From assembly GCA_964576515.1 (NCBI GenBank), contig CAZNUW010000009.1, positions 1 through 64,000 on the forward strand: 64,000 bases of DNA, given 5' to 3'. This DNA comes from SHVO01 sp964576515. Its GTDB lineage: Bacteria > Pseudomonadota > Alphaproteobacteria > Rhodospirillales > Rhodospirillaceae. The notes under the pieces are model-generated. The model worked only from the letters and a program-made list of their open reading frames with translations. It had not been told where the DNA came from and did not search any database. Below are positions 51,419 through 60,406 of the stretch, piece after piece (position 1 is the first letter of the stretch; the number at the start of each line of letters is the position of its first letter). The position numbers were made by a program, and so were the translations under genes.

Positions 51419-52658
51419 AGCGCAAGGCCTCGACGGGATCGGTCTTCGCGGCGCGCCAGGACGGATACAAGGTGGCCAGGAAGGAGAAGGTGAGCGACAT
51501 CACGATGACCGAGATGACCTCGTTCCATTCCATCGCGGCCGGCATCTGGGTGAGATAGTAGAGCTCGGACGAGAACAATTCCGTGCCGAGCAGCTTTTCA
51601 ACGCCCCGGCGGATGGTCTCGATGTTCTCGCAGACAAGGACGCCCAGCCCCAAACCCAGCATGGTGCCGATCAAACCGACGCTGGCCCCTGTCATGAAAA
51701 AGATGCGCATGATCATGCCGCTGGTGGCGCCCATGGTGCGCAGGATGGCGATATCGCTGCCCTTATCCTTCACCAGCATGATGAGGCCGGAGATGATGTT
51801 GAAGGCCGCGACGATGATGATGATGGTGAGGATCATGAACATCACGTTGCGCTCGACCTGGAGCGCGGTGAAGAACACCTCGTTGGTCTGCTCCCATGAC
51901 AGCACGCGGTGCCCCTGCCCCATGACGTCCTTCACCTGTTCGGCGATGGCGCGGGCGGCGTCGGGATCGGCCACATGGATCTCGAGGTTGGTGACGCTGT
52001 CCGGGTACTTGAAATAGAGCTGCGCCATAGGCAGCGGCATGAAGATGACCGCGGAATCGAATTCGCTCATGCCTACGTTGAAAATCGCGCCGACCTGGAA
52101 GGTGGCAACCCGAGGCACAGAACCGAAGGCGGTCACATTTCCATTCGGCGAGATCAGCGTGAGCTCGTCGCCGGCCTCGATGCCGAAATGCGCCGCCATG
52201 CGGTAACCAATCGCAATCGCCTTGTTGTCGATGATGGGCGAGAGCGAGCCCTCGACGATGTGATCGGAAATCCACGGCTTGTTGAAAAGGTCGAGCCCGG
52301 GCACGCCGCGCACGAGCGCGCCGGAATTGTAGCCTTTGGCGGTGGACATCACCTGACCGAGGATCAAGGGCGAGACCGAGGTGACGCCGGGGATTTTCTT
52401 CACTTGATCCGTCTTGGCGTCGTAATCGGTAATGGACCGCGACAGACTGGTGACGTCGATATGGCCGTTAACGCCGAGGATGCGCGAGAACAGGTCCTGA
52501 CGGAACCCGTTCATCACGGCCATGACGATGATGAGGGTGGCGACGCCGAGCGCGATGCCGATGAAGGAGAACCCCGCGATGACGGAGACAAACCCTTCCT
52601 TCCTGCGCGAGCGGAGATAGCGCAGGGCGACCATACGCTCGAACGCGCCGAACACCAT
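51411..52658 (-). CDS. lolC: Lipoprotein-releasing system permease LolC/LolE
   Basis: The membrane component of the Lol exporter. The 415 residues begin ERMVALRYLRSRRKEGFVSVIAGFSFIGIALGVA, with four membrane helices (one N-terminal, three C-terminal) and a large periplasmic domain, ending YPSWRAAKTDPVEALRYE. Only one permease gene is present, as in Alphaproteobacteria that use a LolF-type homodimer in place of LolC plus LolE, so the symbol is approximate. The ATG overlaps the proS stop (ATGA). A longer frame reading into proS was rejected. Confidence 0.93.
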   Translation of the reverse strand: MVFGAFERMVALRYLRSRRKEGFVSVIAGFSFIGIALGVATLIIVMAVMNGFRQDLFSRILGVNGHIDVTSLSRSITDYDAKTDQVKKIPGVTSVSPLILGQVMSTAKGYNSGALVRGVPGLDLFNKPWISDHIVEGSLSPIIDNKAIAIGYRMAAHFGIEAGDELTLISPNGNVTAFGSVPRVATFQVGAIFNVGMSEFDSAVIFMPLPMAQLYFKYPDSVTNLEIHVADPDAARAIAEQVKDVMGQGHRVLSWEQTNEVFFTALQVERNVMFMILTIIIIVAAFNIISGLIMLVKDKGSDIAILRTMGATSGMIMRIFFMTGASVGLIGTMLGLGLGVLVCENIETIRRGVEKLLGTELFSSELYYLTQMPAAMEWNEVISVIVMSLTFSFLATLYPSWRAAKTDPVEALRYE

Positions 52659-53974
52659 CAGGCGGCGACCGTGAGTTTCGCGACCGCCGCTTCGAGGCTG
52701 AGTTCCTCTTTCGCGGCCGTGGCGCGGCGCTTCAGTTCCACCATGCCCTTCGCGACGCCCTTCGGGCCGACGACGATTTGCCAGGGGATGCCGATCAGAT
52801 CCATGTCGGCGAACTTCACGCCGGCGCGTTCGTCGCGGTCGTCGTAGAGCGCTTCCAGGCCCGCCGTCGCCAGACCGCGCATCAGCTTCTCGCAAGCTTC
52901 GTCGCAGGCGCTGTCGCCGGCCTTGAGATTGATGATGCCCACCGGGAACGGCGCGACGCTGTCCGGCCACACGATGCCGTTCTCGTCGTGGTTGGCTTCG
53001 ATGAGGGCTGCGACGCAACGCGACACGCCGATGCCGTAGCAGCCCATTTCGACGTCCACCTGGTTGCCGTCGGGACCGACGACCTTCGCCCCCATCGCCG
53101 TGGAGTACTTCTTGCCGAGATAGAATGTCTGGCCCACTTCGATGCCGCGGGCAGACACGAGATCGGCCCCGAGTTCGGCGGCTTTGGCCGCCTCGTGTTT
53201 ATCCTCGGTGGCGGCGTAAAGGCTCGTCCATTCGTCGACGATATGGCTGAGGTCGGCGTTGTAGTCGACGTTCTCCGGGATCGCCTTGTCGAGATAGGCC
53301 TTGTGGCAGAACACGCCGCTTTCGCCGGTGTCGGCCAGCACGATGAATTCGTGGCTGAGGTCGCCGCCGATGGGGCCGGTGGCGGCCAGCATCGGGATCG
53401 CGCGCAGGCCCATGCGGGCGAAGGTGCGCAAGTAGGCGACAAACATCTGGTTATAGCTGTGGCGGGCGCTGGCGTAGTCGATGTCGAACGAATAGGCGTC
53501 CTTCATCAGGAACTCGCGCCCGCGCATCAGACCGAAGCGCGGACGCACCTCGTCGCGGAACTTCCAATTGATCTGATAGAGATTGGTGGGAAGGTTGCGG
53601 TAGCTTTTGACGTTCGAGCGGAAGATGTCGGTGACGACTTCCTCATGGGTCGGCCCGTAGAGCATGTCGCGCTCGTGACGGTCCTTGATGCGCAGCATCT
53701 CAGGGCCGTAGTCGTCGTAACGGCCGCTCTCGCGCCAGAGATCGCCCGACTGGATCGTCGGCATAATGATTTCCTGGGCCCCGGCGGCGTTCTGTTCCTC
53801 GCGCACGATGCGGGCCACGTTCTGGAGCACCCGGGTGCCAAGCGGCAGCCAGTTGTAGATGCCGGCGGCGTGCTGGCGGATCATGCCCGCGCGCAGCATC
53901 AGGCGGTGCGAGACGACCTGGGCTTCCGTGGGGTTTTCCTTGAGGGTCGGGACGAAAAGGCGCGAGAGACGCAT
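52658..53974 (-). CDS. proS: Prolyl-tRNA synthetase
   Basis: A class II synthetase charging tRNA-Pro. The 438-residue protein is the short alphaproteobacterial type that lacks the large editing insertion of E. coli ProS (572 residues). It has motif 2 (NWKFRDEVRPRFGLMRGREFLMKDAY), motif 3 (GIGVSRCVAALIEANHDENGIVWPD) and the anticodon domain (VVGPKGVAKGMVELKRRATA). It is followed by lolC with a 1-base overlap. Confidence 0.97.
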   Translation of the reverse strand: MRLSRLFVPTLKENPTEAQVVSHRLMLRAGMIRQHAAGIYNWLPLGTRVLQNVARIVREEQNAAGAQEIIMPTIQSGDLWRESGRYDDYGPEMLRIKDRHERDMLYGPTHEEVVTDIFRSNVKSYRNLPTNLYQINWKFRDEVRPRFGLMRGREFLMKDAYSFDIDYASARHSYNQMFVAYLRTFARMGLRAIPMLAATGPIGGDLSHEFIVLADTGESGVFCHKAYLDKAIPENVDYNADLSHIVDEWTSLYAATEDKHEAAKAAELGADLVSARGIEVGQTFYLGKKYSTAMGAKVVGPDGNQVDVEMGCYGIGVSRCVAALIEANHDENGIVWPDSVAPFPVGIINLKAGDSACDEACEKLMRGLATAGLEALYDDRDERAGVKFADMDLIGIPWQIVVGPKGVAKGMVELKRRATAAKEELSLEAAVAKLTVAA

Positions 53975-54076
53975 GAGAATCCTTAGGCAAAGAGATTGCC
54001 GGGACCATAGGGGATAGGCGGGAAATAGGCAATCAAACGGGCGGGCAAACGGGCGTGAAAAGGCCCGGGTTGAACG

Positions 54077-54535
54077 CTATTCGGGGGCTTCGGGTTTCGG
54101 CTCCGGGAGAACTATTCCACGGGCGCGCAAGGACGAGCGGCAGGCCTCGGCCATCAGCACCTCGTCCTGGCTTTGGAGCCGGCGGCCGTTCCAGAAAAGG
54201 TCGTTGCCTTTGACGGTCAGAGTGCCCAGGGAGGCCTTGCCTTCGATCCCCCGGCGGGACCTCAAAACATCAGCCCCGTCCTCGCCACGCCCGAGGCGTT
54301 TGGCGACATCCACCGTGAGCGGAATCTCGATGACCTCGGGAAGGTCGATGGAGGCGCTGCCGGGAAGATCGGCGGGCGCGACGGGTTTGCCGCGCACGTC
54401 CACACCGGGCTGATAGTCCGCGGACGGCGTGTGGGCCACGAGACGGCGGCAGTCGGCGGTGGAGATCGTGACGGTTTCGGCCGCAACGGCAGGCGTGGCG
54501 AGCAAAACCGCGATGAAAGAGATGCGTTTCATCAT
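54077..54535 (-). CDS. Small exported protein of unknown function
   Basis: The 152-residue product has a signal peptide (MMKRISFIAVLLATPAVAAE) and a mature part with ADYQPGVDVRGKPVAPADLPG, IPLTVDVAKRLG and TLTVKGNDLFWNGRRL. This set recurs in Alphaproteobacteria without assigned function. Two Cys (DCRRL and EACRSS) may pair. It overlaps the trxC stop by ATGATGA, so it is translated together with the thioredoxin. That linkage suggests, but does not prove, a disulfide-related role. A longer frame that reads through trxC was discarded. Confidence 0.75.
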   Translation of the reverse strand: MMKRISFIAVLLATPAVAAETVTISTADCRRLVAHTPSADYQPGVDVRGKPVAPADLPGSASIDLPEVIEIPLTVDVAKRLGRGEDGADVLRSRRGIEGKASLGTLTVKGNDLFWNGRRLQSQDEVLMAEACRSSLRARGIVLPEPKPEAPE

Positions 54536-54987
54536 GGACGCGCCGCCGCCAGATTGGCCCTCGTCCAGGCGACGATGCCGCGGCTGTCGCGCGCGCCCGC
54601 TTCCTGGGCGACGAGCTTGCCCGCCTTCAAAAGCATGAGGGTCGGTACGGCCTGAATGCCGTAGCGCGCCGCGATCTGGGGCGCGTTGTCCATGTTGAGC
54701 TTGATAAGCCGCACGCCGGGTTCGAGCTCGTGAGCGGCGCGTTCGTACATTGGGCCCATGGAGCGGCACGGTCCGCACCAGGGCGCCCAGACGTCGACAA
54801 GGACGGGGATGGTGTTGGCGGTGGTGTGACGCTCGAAGCCCGCGGGATCGACGTCCATGGGCTGACCCTGGAAAAGCTGAACGCCGCACGCGCCACACTT
54901 GGGATGCGCGTTCAAGCGGTCCGCCGCGACGCGGTTGATCTTCCGGCAGGCGGGACAGACGACGTGTTCTTTGCCATCAACGGGCAT
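54532..54987 (-). CDS. trxC: Thioredoxin 2
   Basis: A zinc-containing cytoplasmic thioredoxin of the oxidative-stress type. The 151 residues begin with an N-terminal zinc ribbon (CPAC at 11-14 and CGAC at 31-34) followed by a thioredoxin fold with the WCGPC redox motif at 70-74 and cis-Pro segment QAVPTLMLL. It begins a two-gene unit with the exported protein behind it and lies downstream of mce, separated by repeat copy E. Linked to katG 0.6 kb away, which also suggests a peroxide stress neighbourhood. Confidence 0.95.
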   Translation of the reverse strand: MPVDGKEHVVCPACRKINRVAADRLNAHPKCGACGVQLFQGQPMDVDPAGFERHTTANTIPVLVDVWAPWCGPCRSMGPMYERAAHELEPGVRLIKLNMDNAPQIAARYGIQAVPTLMLLKAGKLVAQEAGARDSRGIVAWTRANLAAARP

Positions 54988-55010
54988 GGGTCACTTTCCT
55001 CAAAAACAAC

Positions 55011-55054
55011 AAACGACCCCCACCTTGATCCTCCCCCTCCGAGGGGGAGGAAAA
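55011..55054 (-). repeat. GC-rich hairpin repeat, copy E
   Basis: On the minus strand: a CCTCCCCCTCGGAGGGGGAGG hairpin, then ATCAAGGTGGGGGTCGTTTGTTG, between the mce stop and trxC start. It is the best match to the consensus outside the 42.5-44.8 kb cluster and lies about 10 kb from it. Confidence 0.8.
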
Positions 55055-55062
55055 TTGTAAAG

Positions 55063-55473
55063 CTACTTCTTCACTTCCTCGACTTCGACCAGCGTTCCTT
55101 GGAAATCCTTGGGATGAAGGAAAAGGACCGGCGTGCCGTGGGCGCCGATCTTGGGTTCGCCGTCGCCAAGGACGCGCTTGCCGGCGGCCTTCAACTGATC
55201 GCGGGCGGCGTAGATGTCATCGACCTCGTAGCTCAAATGATGGATGCCCCCGGCCGGGTTGCCGTCGAGAAACTTCCGGATCGGCGAGTTGTCGCCGAGC
55301 GGGTGCAGAAGCTCGATCTTGGTGTTCGGCAGCTCGACAAAGACGACCGTGACGCCGTGTTCGGGCAAGTCCTGCGGCGCGGAGACCTTGGCGCCCAGGG
55401 TGTCGCGGTAGTTCGCGCTGGCCGCGGCGAGATCCGGCACCGCGATCGCCACGTGGTTCAGTCGTCCGATCAT
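55063..55473 (-). CDS. mce: Methylmalonyl-CoA epimerase
   Basis: Interconverts (R)- and (S)-methylmalonyl-CoA in propionyl-CoA assimilation. The 136-residue VOC-fold protein has the two beta-alpha-beta modules: LNHVAIAVPDLAAASANYRD with metal-binding His7, ELPNTKIELLHPLGDNSPI, GIHHLSYEVDDI and GTPVLFLHPKDFQGTLVEVEE. Metal ligands His, Gln/Glu and Glu positions are retained. It lies in the backbone rnj-mce-proS order, which katG interrupts here. Confidence 0.93.
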   Translation of the reverse strand: MIGRLNHVAIAVPDLAAASANYRDTLGAKVSAPQDLPEHGVTVVFVELPNTKIELLHPLGDNSPIRKFLDGNPAGGIHHLSYEVDDIYAARDQLKAAGKRVLGDGEPKIGAHGTPVLFLHPKDFQGTLVEVEEVKK

Positions 55474-55566
55474 CCTATCCCTCTGATTGTGTTCGTCTTT
55501 CTTACTTGGGCTATCCTGCCGGGAAGCGCAACGCTGTCAATTTATATTATACATCAAAGACTTAAA

Positions 55567-55600
55567 CCGCCCTTCCCCGCACCGTCGCGGGAAAGGGCGG
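55567..55600 (-). terminator. Hairpin downstream of katG
   Basis: CCGCCCTTCCCCGC and GCGGGAAAGGGCGG form a 14-bp stem with one mismatch and a 6-base loop, 8 bases after the katG stop. The U-tract on the minus strand is short (GGTTTAAG), so termination may be partial. Confidence 0.6.
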
Positions 55601-55607
55601 GAAAAAG

Positions 55608-57773
55608 TCAGTTCAAATCGAACCGGTCGAGGACCATGACCTTGGCCCAAGCCGCGATAAAATCCCTCACGAATTTCTCGCGCGCGTCCGCCGCGGCATA
55701 AACCTCGGCAAGGGCGCGCAACTGCGCATGAGAACCGAAGATCAGATCGACGCGGGTCGCGGTCCAGCGCACCGCGTTCGATTTACGGTCACGCCCCTCA
55801 TAGGCGTTGTCGCCGACCGCCTGCCACGCCACGCCCATATCCAACAGGTTGACGAAGAAGTCGTTCGTCAGCGTGCCGGGCGTGGCGGTGAAGACACCCT
55901 GCTTGGAGCCGCCGGTATTGGCGCCGAGCACGCGCAACCCGCCGAGCAGCACCGTCATTTCCGGCGCGGTCAAGGTCAGGAGCTGCGCCCGATCGACCAG
56001 CGCCTCCTCCGGCAGCATGAACTGCTTGCCGCTGAGATAGTTGCGGAAGCCGTCGGCGCGCGGCTCAAGCGCGCGGAAGGAGTCCGCGTCGGTTTGATCC
56101 ATCGCGGCGTCCATGCGGCCCGGGACAAAGGGCACCTTCACATCCACCCCTGCGTCCTTCGCCGCCTTTTCCACCGCCGCGGAACCGGCGAGAACAATGA
56201 GATCTGCGATGGAGATTTTCTTGCCCCCTGTCGCCGCCGCGTTGAAGTCCTTTTGAAGCCCTTCGAGTTTCGCAAGCACGCGCGCGAGCTGCGCCGGCGT
56301 GTTTACCTCCCAATCCTTCTGCGGCGCCAAGCGAATGCGCGCGCCGTTCGCGCCGCCGCGTTTGTCGGACCCGCGGAAGGTCGACGCCGAGGCCCAGGCC
56401 GCGCCGACAAGTTCGGCCACCGAAAGCCCCGCGCCGAGGATCTTCGCCTTGAGCGCCTGGACATCATTATCATCGACGAGCTTGTGGTCGACGGCGGGGA
56501 TTGGGTCCTGCCAGATCAAAATCTCCTTGGGCACCAGCTTACCGCGATAACGGACGACCGGCCCCATATCGCGGTGCGTCAGCTTGTACCAAGCGCGCGC
56601 GAAAGCATCCGCGAACTGATCGGGATGCGCGTGGAAGCGGCGCGAGATTTTCTCGTAGGCCGGATCGAAACGCAGCGAAAGATCGGTGGTGAGCATCTTC
56701 GGCAGGTGTTTCTTCGACGGGTCGAACGCGTCCGGAATGCTGGGATCGGCGTTCTTGGCGCGCCACTGTTGAGCGCCCGCCGGGCTCTTCTCCAACTCCC
56801 ATTCATACTTGAACAGGTTATCGAAAAAGAAGTTGCTCCATTTCGTCGGCGTCTGGGTCCAGGTGACTTCCGGTCCGCCGGTGATGGCGTCAGCACCCAC
56901 GCCCGAACCGTGCTTGCTCTTCCACCCGAGCCCCTGGTCCTCGATCTGACCGCCTTCAGGTTCCGGGCCGATAAATGACGGATCGCCCGCGCCATGGGCC
57001 TTACCGAAGCTGTGACCGCCCGCGATGAGCGCCACGGTCTCCTCGTCGTTCATCGCCATGCGGGCGAAGGTCTCGCGGATGTCGCGCGCCGCGGCGACCG
57101 GGTCGGGGTTCCCATTGGGGCCTTCGGGATTGACGTAGATGAGACCCATCTGCACCGCGCCGAGCGGCGCCTGGAGATCGCGTTCACCGCTGTAGCGGGT
57201 GTCGCCGAGCCACGTGCCCTCGGGGCCCCAGTAGAGTTCCTCGGCCTCCCATTGATCGGCGCGGCCGCCCGCAAACCCAAAGGTCTTGAATCCCATGGAC
57301 TCCAAGGCGACGTTGCCGACGAGAATATAGAGGTCGGCCCAAGAGAGTTTCTTTCCGTACTTCCGCTTGATGGGCCACAACAACCGGCGCGCCTTGTCGA
57401 GATTGGCGTTGTCCGGCCAACTGTTGAGCGGCGCGAAACGCTGTTGCCCGCCGCCGGCGCCCCCGCGGCCGTCCGTGATGCGATATGTCCCGGCGCTGTG
57501 CCAGGCGAGGCGGATGAACAACCCGCCGTAGTGTCCGAAGTCGGCCGGCCACCAGTCTTGAGAGTCCGTCATCAGCGCATGGAGATCCTTGACCACCGCA
57601 TCGAGATCGAGGCTTTCAAATTCCTTCGCGTAATTGAAATCCTTACCCATCGGATCGGAGCCCGGCGACTTCGCATGAAGCGCACCGATATCGAGCTGCG
57701 TCGGCCACCAATCGCGATTGGTTCTGCCGCGCGGATTGGAAAAGGGGCACTGGCCCTTCGACGTCTCGTTCAT
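55608..57773 (-). CDS. katG: Catalase-peroxidase
   Basis: A bifunctional heme enzyme destroying hydrogen peroxide. The 721 residues show both tandem peroxidase domains. Domain 1 has the distal RLAWHSAGTYR (Arg/Trp/His) and proximal AGGHSFGKAHGA. The Trp of LAWHSAG, the Tyr of GLIYVNPEG and the Met of ARMAMNDEE are the residues that form the Met-Tyr-Trp crosslink needed for catalase activity. The start has GGAGGTGGAGGT upstream. A longer frame adds 6 residues. The gene sits alone between rnj and mce, a place where the backbone normally has no insertion, and carries its own operator, so it is likely a later insertion. Confidence 0.97.
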   Translation of the reverse strand: MNETSKGQCPFSNPRGRTNRDWWPTQLDIGALHAKSPGSDPMGKDFNYAKEFESLDLDAVVKDLHALMTDSQDWWPADFGHYGGLFIRLAWHSAGTYRITDGRGGAGGGQQRFAPLNSWPDNANLDKARRLLWPIKRKYGKKLSWADLYILVGNVALESMGFKTFGFAGGRADQWEAEELYWGPEGTWLGDTRYSGERDLQAPLGAVQMGLIYVNPEGPNGNPDPVAAARDIRETFARMAMNDEETVALIAGGHSFGKAHGAGDPSFIGPEPEGGQIEDQGLGWKSKHGSGVGADAITGGPEVTWTQTPTKWSNFFFDNLFKYEWELEKSPAGAQQWRAKNADPSIPDAFDPSKKHLPKMLTTDLSLRFDPAYEKISRRFHAHPDQFADAFARAWYKLTHRDMGPVVRYRGKLVPKEILIWQDPIPAVDHKLVDDNDVQALKAKILGAGLSVAELVGAAWASASTFRGSDKRGGANGARIRLAPQKDWEVNTPAQLARVLAKLEGLQKDFNAAATGGKKISIADLIVLAGSAAVEKAAKDAGVDVKVPFVPGRMDAAMDQTDADSFRALEPRADGFRNYLSGKQFMLPEEALVDRAQLLTLTAPEMTVLLGGLRVLGANTGGSKQGVFTATPGTLTNDFFVNLLDMGVAWQAVGDNAYEGRDRKSNAVRWTATRVDLIFGSHAQLRALAEVYAAADAREKFVRDFIAAWAKVMVLDRFDLN

Positions 57774-57807
57774 GACGACCTCCACCTCCATTGGGACTAA
57801 GACCAGA

Positions 57808-57837
57808 TTAGAATAATTCTGGCCATGGATGGATCAA
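57808..57837 (-). promoter_or_regulatory. katG promoter with Fur/Irr-type operator
   Basis: On the minus strand TTGATC (57832-57837) and TATTCT (57810-57815) are 16 bases apart. TTAGAATAATTCTGG (57808-57822) overlaps the -10. It matches the Fur-family ideal TTAGAAT-N-ATTCTAA at 13 of 15 positions and nearly the Irr/ICE form TTTAGAA-N3-TTCTAAA. PerR- or Irr-type peroxide and iron control fits the gene. No Fur-family gene is in the window. Confidence 0.6.
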
Positions 57838-57910
57838 GCCACGGATCGATGACGGACGAAAGGGCGGAAAGCCCACCTCCGGGTTGCGTAAGCCGCTGAA
57901 ATCCGACGGA

Positions 57911-59593
57911 TTACACCCGGCCGATGTGGACCTTGACCACGGGTTTACGCGATGGCGCGAAGACTTTGCGCACGGCGGAGCGGACGTTCTCCTCGATCAC
58001 GTCGTCGTCGCGGCGGGCTTTCTTGGGAAGCCGGTCGAGCGCGGATTCGATCACCGAGACCCAATCGCGTCCACCGGCGTCCTCGAGCGGATCGCGCATA
58101 CCGAGCACGGTGACCATGGGATCGTCGAGGAGCGCGCCGTTCTCATCGAGGACAACGGTGGCGACGACCCCGCCGTCGTAGAACAGGCGCTTGCGGTCGC
58201 GCAGCATCGGGCTGGAGAACGGGATGAGCGTCTGGTCCTCGTAAGCGACGCGTCCCGCCCACACCGTGCCTTTGATCTCGGCCTTGCCGCCGGAGAACCG
58301 CACCGCGCTGCCATTCTCGACCTGGAGGGTTTGCGGGACCTGGCATTCCTCGGCGAGGCGCGCGTGCGCCCGGAGGTGCATCGCTTCACCGTGAACGGGG
58401 ATCGCGATGCGCGGGCGTACCGTCTGATACATGCGGCGCAACTCGTCGCGCGCGGGATGGCCCGAGACATGGATCAGGTGATCGCGCGCGGTGACGACCT
58501 CGACGCCGATCTTGGCGAGCTGGTTCTGGACCTTGGCGATGGCTTTCTCGTTGCCGGGAATGGCGCGTGAGGAAAAGATCGCGACGTCGCCTTCGTCCAG
58601 TTGAACATCGCTGTGAAAGCCAAACGCAATGCGCATCAACGCGGCGCGGCCCTCGCCCTGGGAGCCGGTGGAGATATAGACGATCTTGTCACGCGGCAGG
58701 TCGGCCGCTTCCTCAGGCTTATAGAATCGCAAATCCGGCGCAAGATAACCCGTCCGCCGGGCGGTTTCGACAATGCGCCACAAGGACGCCCCGACGAGCG
58801 CCACATGGCGGCCGTTGGCCTCGGCGGCGCGGGAAATACTGTCAAGGCGCGCCACGTTGGAGGCGAAGCATCCCACCACGATGCGCCCGGTGTAGCGTCC
58901 GAACAGCGCGGTGAGATTGTCCTTCACCTCACGTTCCGACCCCGCCTCGCCTTCGGTGAAGACGTTGGTGGAATCGCCGATAAGGGCGAGCACATTCTCC
59001 TCGCCCAGTTTGCGCAAGGCCTCGAAGTCCGTAACCTCGCCGACGATGGGATCGGGATCGAACTTCCAATCGCCGGTGTGAAAAATGGTGCCGTATTCGG
59101 TGCGGATCGCAAGGGCGTTCGGTTCCGGGACGGAATGCGTGAGGGTCACGAAGTCGACGGTAAAGGGACCGAGCTTCGCCTGCCCGCCGAGCGGGATGAT
59201 GTGCACGGGCACCTCGCGCTCAAGCCCCACTTCCTTCAGCTTATATTCAAGAAACGCCGCGCAGAACGGGGTGGTGTACACCGGGCAGCGCAGTTGCGGC
59301 CACAGGTAGGCCACCGCGCCGACGTGATCTTCGTGCGCGTGGGTGATGATGAGGCCTTCCAGTTTCTCGCGCCGTTCGGCGATGAAACTGGGATCTGGCA
59401 TCACCACGTCGACGCCGGGGATGGACTCGTCGCCGAAGGTGACGCCGAGGTCGACCATCAGCCAGCGGTCGTCGCAGGCGAACAGGTTCAAGTTCATCCC
59501 GATCTCACCGGCGCCGCCCAAGGGGACGAACCAGAGGCCCTTGTCCAGGCCTTTGGGAAAATCGGCGGCGGCGCGTTTGTCGGCTTTGTTCAT
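57911..59593 (-). CDS. rnj: Ribonuclease J
   Basis: A beta-CASP metallo-beta-lactamase with 5'-3' exonuclease and endonuclease activity in mRNA turnover and rRNA maturation. The 560 residues carry HAHEDH (85-90, zinc site), further zinc ligands in HTGDWKFD, and the beta-CASP VGCFASNVARLDSISRAAE and SGHPARDELRRMYQTVRPRIAIPVHGEAMHL segments. The region upstream (59608-59624) is a small CTCCTC/GAGGAG hairpin whose GGGGAGGAG also supplies the ribosome site. It precedes katG and follows coaX. Confidence 0.95.
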   Translation of the reverse strand: MNKADKRAAADFPKGLDKGLWFVPLGGAGEIGMNLNLFACDDRWLMVDLGVTFGDESIPGVDVVMPDPSFIAERREKLEGLIITHAHEDHVGAVAYLWPQLRCPVYTTPFCAAFLEYKLKEVGLEREVPVHIIPLGGQAKLGPFTVDFVTLTHSVPEPNALAIRTEYGTIFHTGDWKFDPDPIVGEVTDFEALRKLGEENVLALIGDSTNVFTEGEAGSEREVKDNLTALFGRYTGRIVVGCFASNVARLDSISRAAEANGRHVALVGASLWRIVETARRTGYLAPDLRFYKPEEAADLPRDKIVYISTGSQGEGRAALMRIAFGFHSDVQLDEGDVAIFSSRAIPGNEKAIAKVQNQLAKIGVEVVTARDHLIHVSGHPARDELRRMYQTVRPRIAIPVHGEAMHLRAHARLAEECQVPQTLQVENGSAVRFSGGKAEIKGTVWAGRVAYEDQTLIPFSSPMLRDRKRLFYDGGVVATVVLDENGALLDDPMVTVLGMRDPLEDAGGRDWVSVIESALDRLPKKARRDDDVIEENVRSAVRKVFAPSRKPVVKVHIGRV

Positions 59594-59632
59594 ACTGGCT
59601 CTTAAAGCTCCTCCCCACGAGGAGGAAGGTTT

Positions 59633-60406
59633 TTAGGCGTTTCGTCTATGCACGGCGACGAGGCCGCGCATGGTGAGGTCGGCGTCGGTGTGTTCGATGA
59701 CTTTCGTGGCTTCGGCGAACAAGGGAGCGAGACCGCCGGTGGCGACGACCTTCATGCTTTCGCCCCGTTCGGCCTTGATGCGCGCAACGAGGCCTTCGAT
59801 GAGGCCGATGTAGCCCCAGAACACGCCCGACATCATGGCCGCCACGGTATTCGTGCCGATGACGGGGGCCTGGCCGGGGTTGGTGACTTGCAAGCGCGGC
59901 AACTGGGCCGTCGCCATATGGAGCGCTTCCATCGAGAGGTTGATGCCCGGCGCGATACAGCCGCCGCAGTAAGCGCCCGTTCCATCCACGACGTCGAATG
60001 TCGTCGCCGTCCCGAAGTCGATAATAATAAGCGGGCCGCCGTAGGTGGTATGGGCCGCAAGCGCGTTGATGACGCGGTCCGCCCCCGCTTCCTTCGGATT
60101 GTCGACCTTCACGGCGATGCCGAGATCGACGGCAGGATCGCCGATGAACATCGGCTCGCAGTTGAAGTACTTCTGGCAGAGGCGCTTCAGGTCGAAGTTC
60201 TTGCCCGGCACCACCGAGGCGACGATGGCGTGATTGATCGCGGCGATCTTGATGCCGTCGCGTTCGACAAGCTGCGTGAGCCAAATGCCGTATTCGTCCG
60301 AGGTGCGGTCGGTCTTGGTCGCCGCGCGCCATTGGCCGAGCAGCGTGTCGCCGTCGTACACCGCGAACACGACATTGGTGTTGCCGCAATCGATGGCAAG
60401 CAGCAT
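59633..60406 (-). CDS. coaX: Type III pantothenate kinase
   Basis: Phosphorylates pantothenate, the first step of CoA synthesis, in organisms that lack CoaA. The 257 residues begin LLAIDCGNTNVVFAVYDGD, with PKEAGADRVINALAA, LIIIDFGTATTFDVVDGTGAYCGGCIAPGI and GVFWGYIGLIEGLVARIK, signature motifs of the acetate/sugar kinase-Hsp70-actin fold enzyme. It overlaps birA by one base. Confidence 0.96.
   Translation of the reverse strand: MLLAIDCGNTNVVFAVYDGDTLLGQWRAATKTDRTSDEYGIWLTQLVERDGIKIAAINHAIVASVVPGKNFDLKRLCQKYFNCEPMFIGDPAVDLGIAVKVDNPKEAGADRVINALAAHTTYGGPLIIIDFGTATTFDVVDGTGAYCGGCIAPGINLSMEALHMATAQLPRLQVTNPGQAPVIGTNTVAAMMSGVFWGYIGLIEGLVARIKAERGESMKVVATGGLAPLFAEATKVIEHTDADLTMRGLVAVHRRNA

Noticed and set aside
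59605..59632. Possible sixth copy of the CCTCCCC hairpin repeat upstream of rnj
   Set aside because: Only a short CTCCTC/GAGGAG stem is present and the GGGGTCGTTT tail is missing, so it is better explained as the ribosome binding region of rnj.
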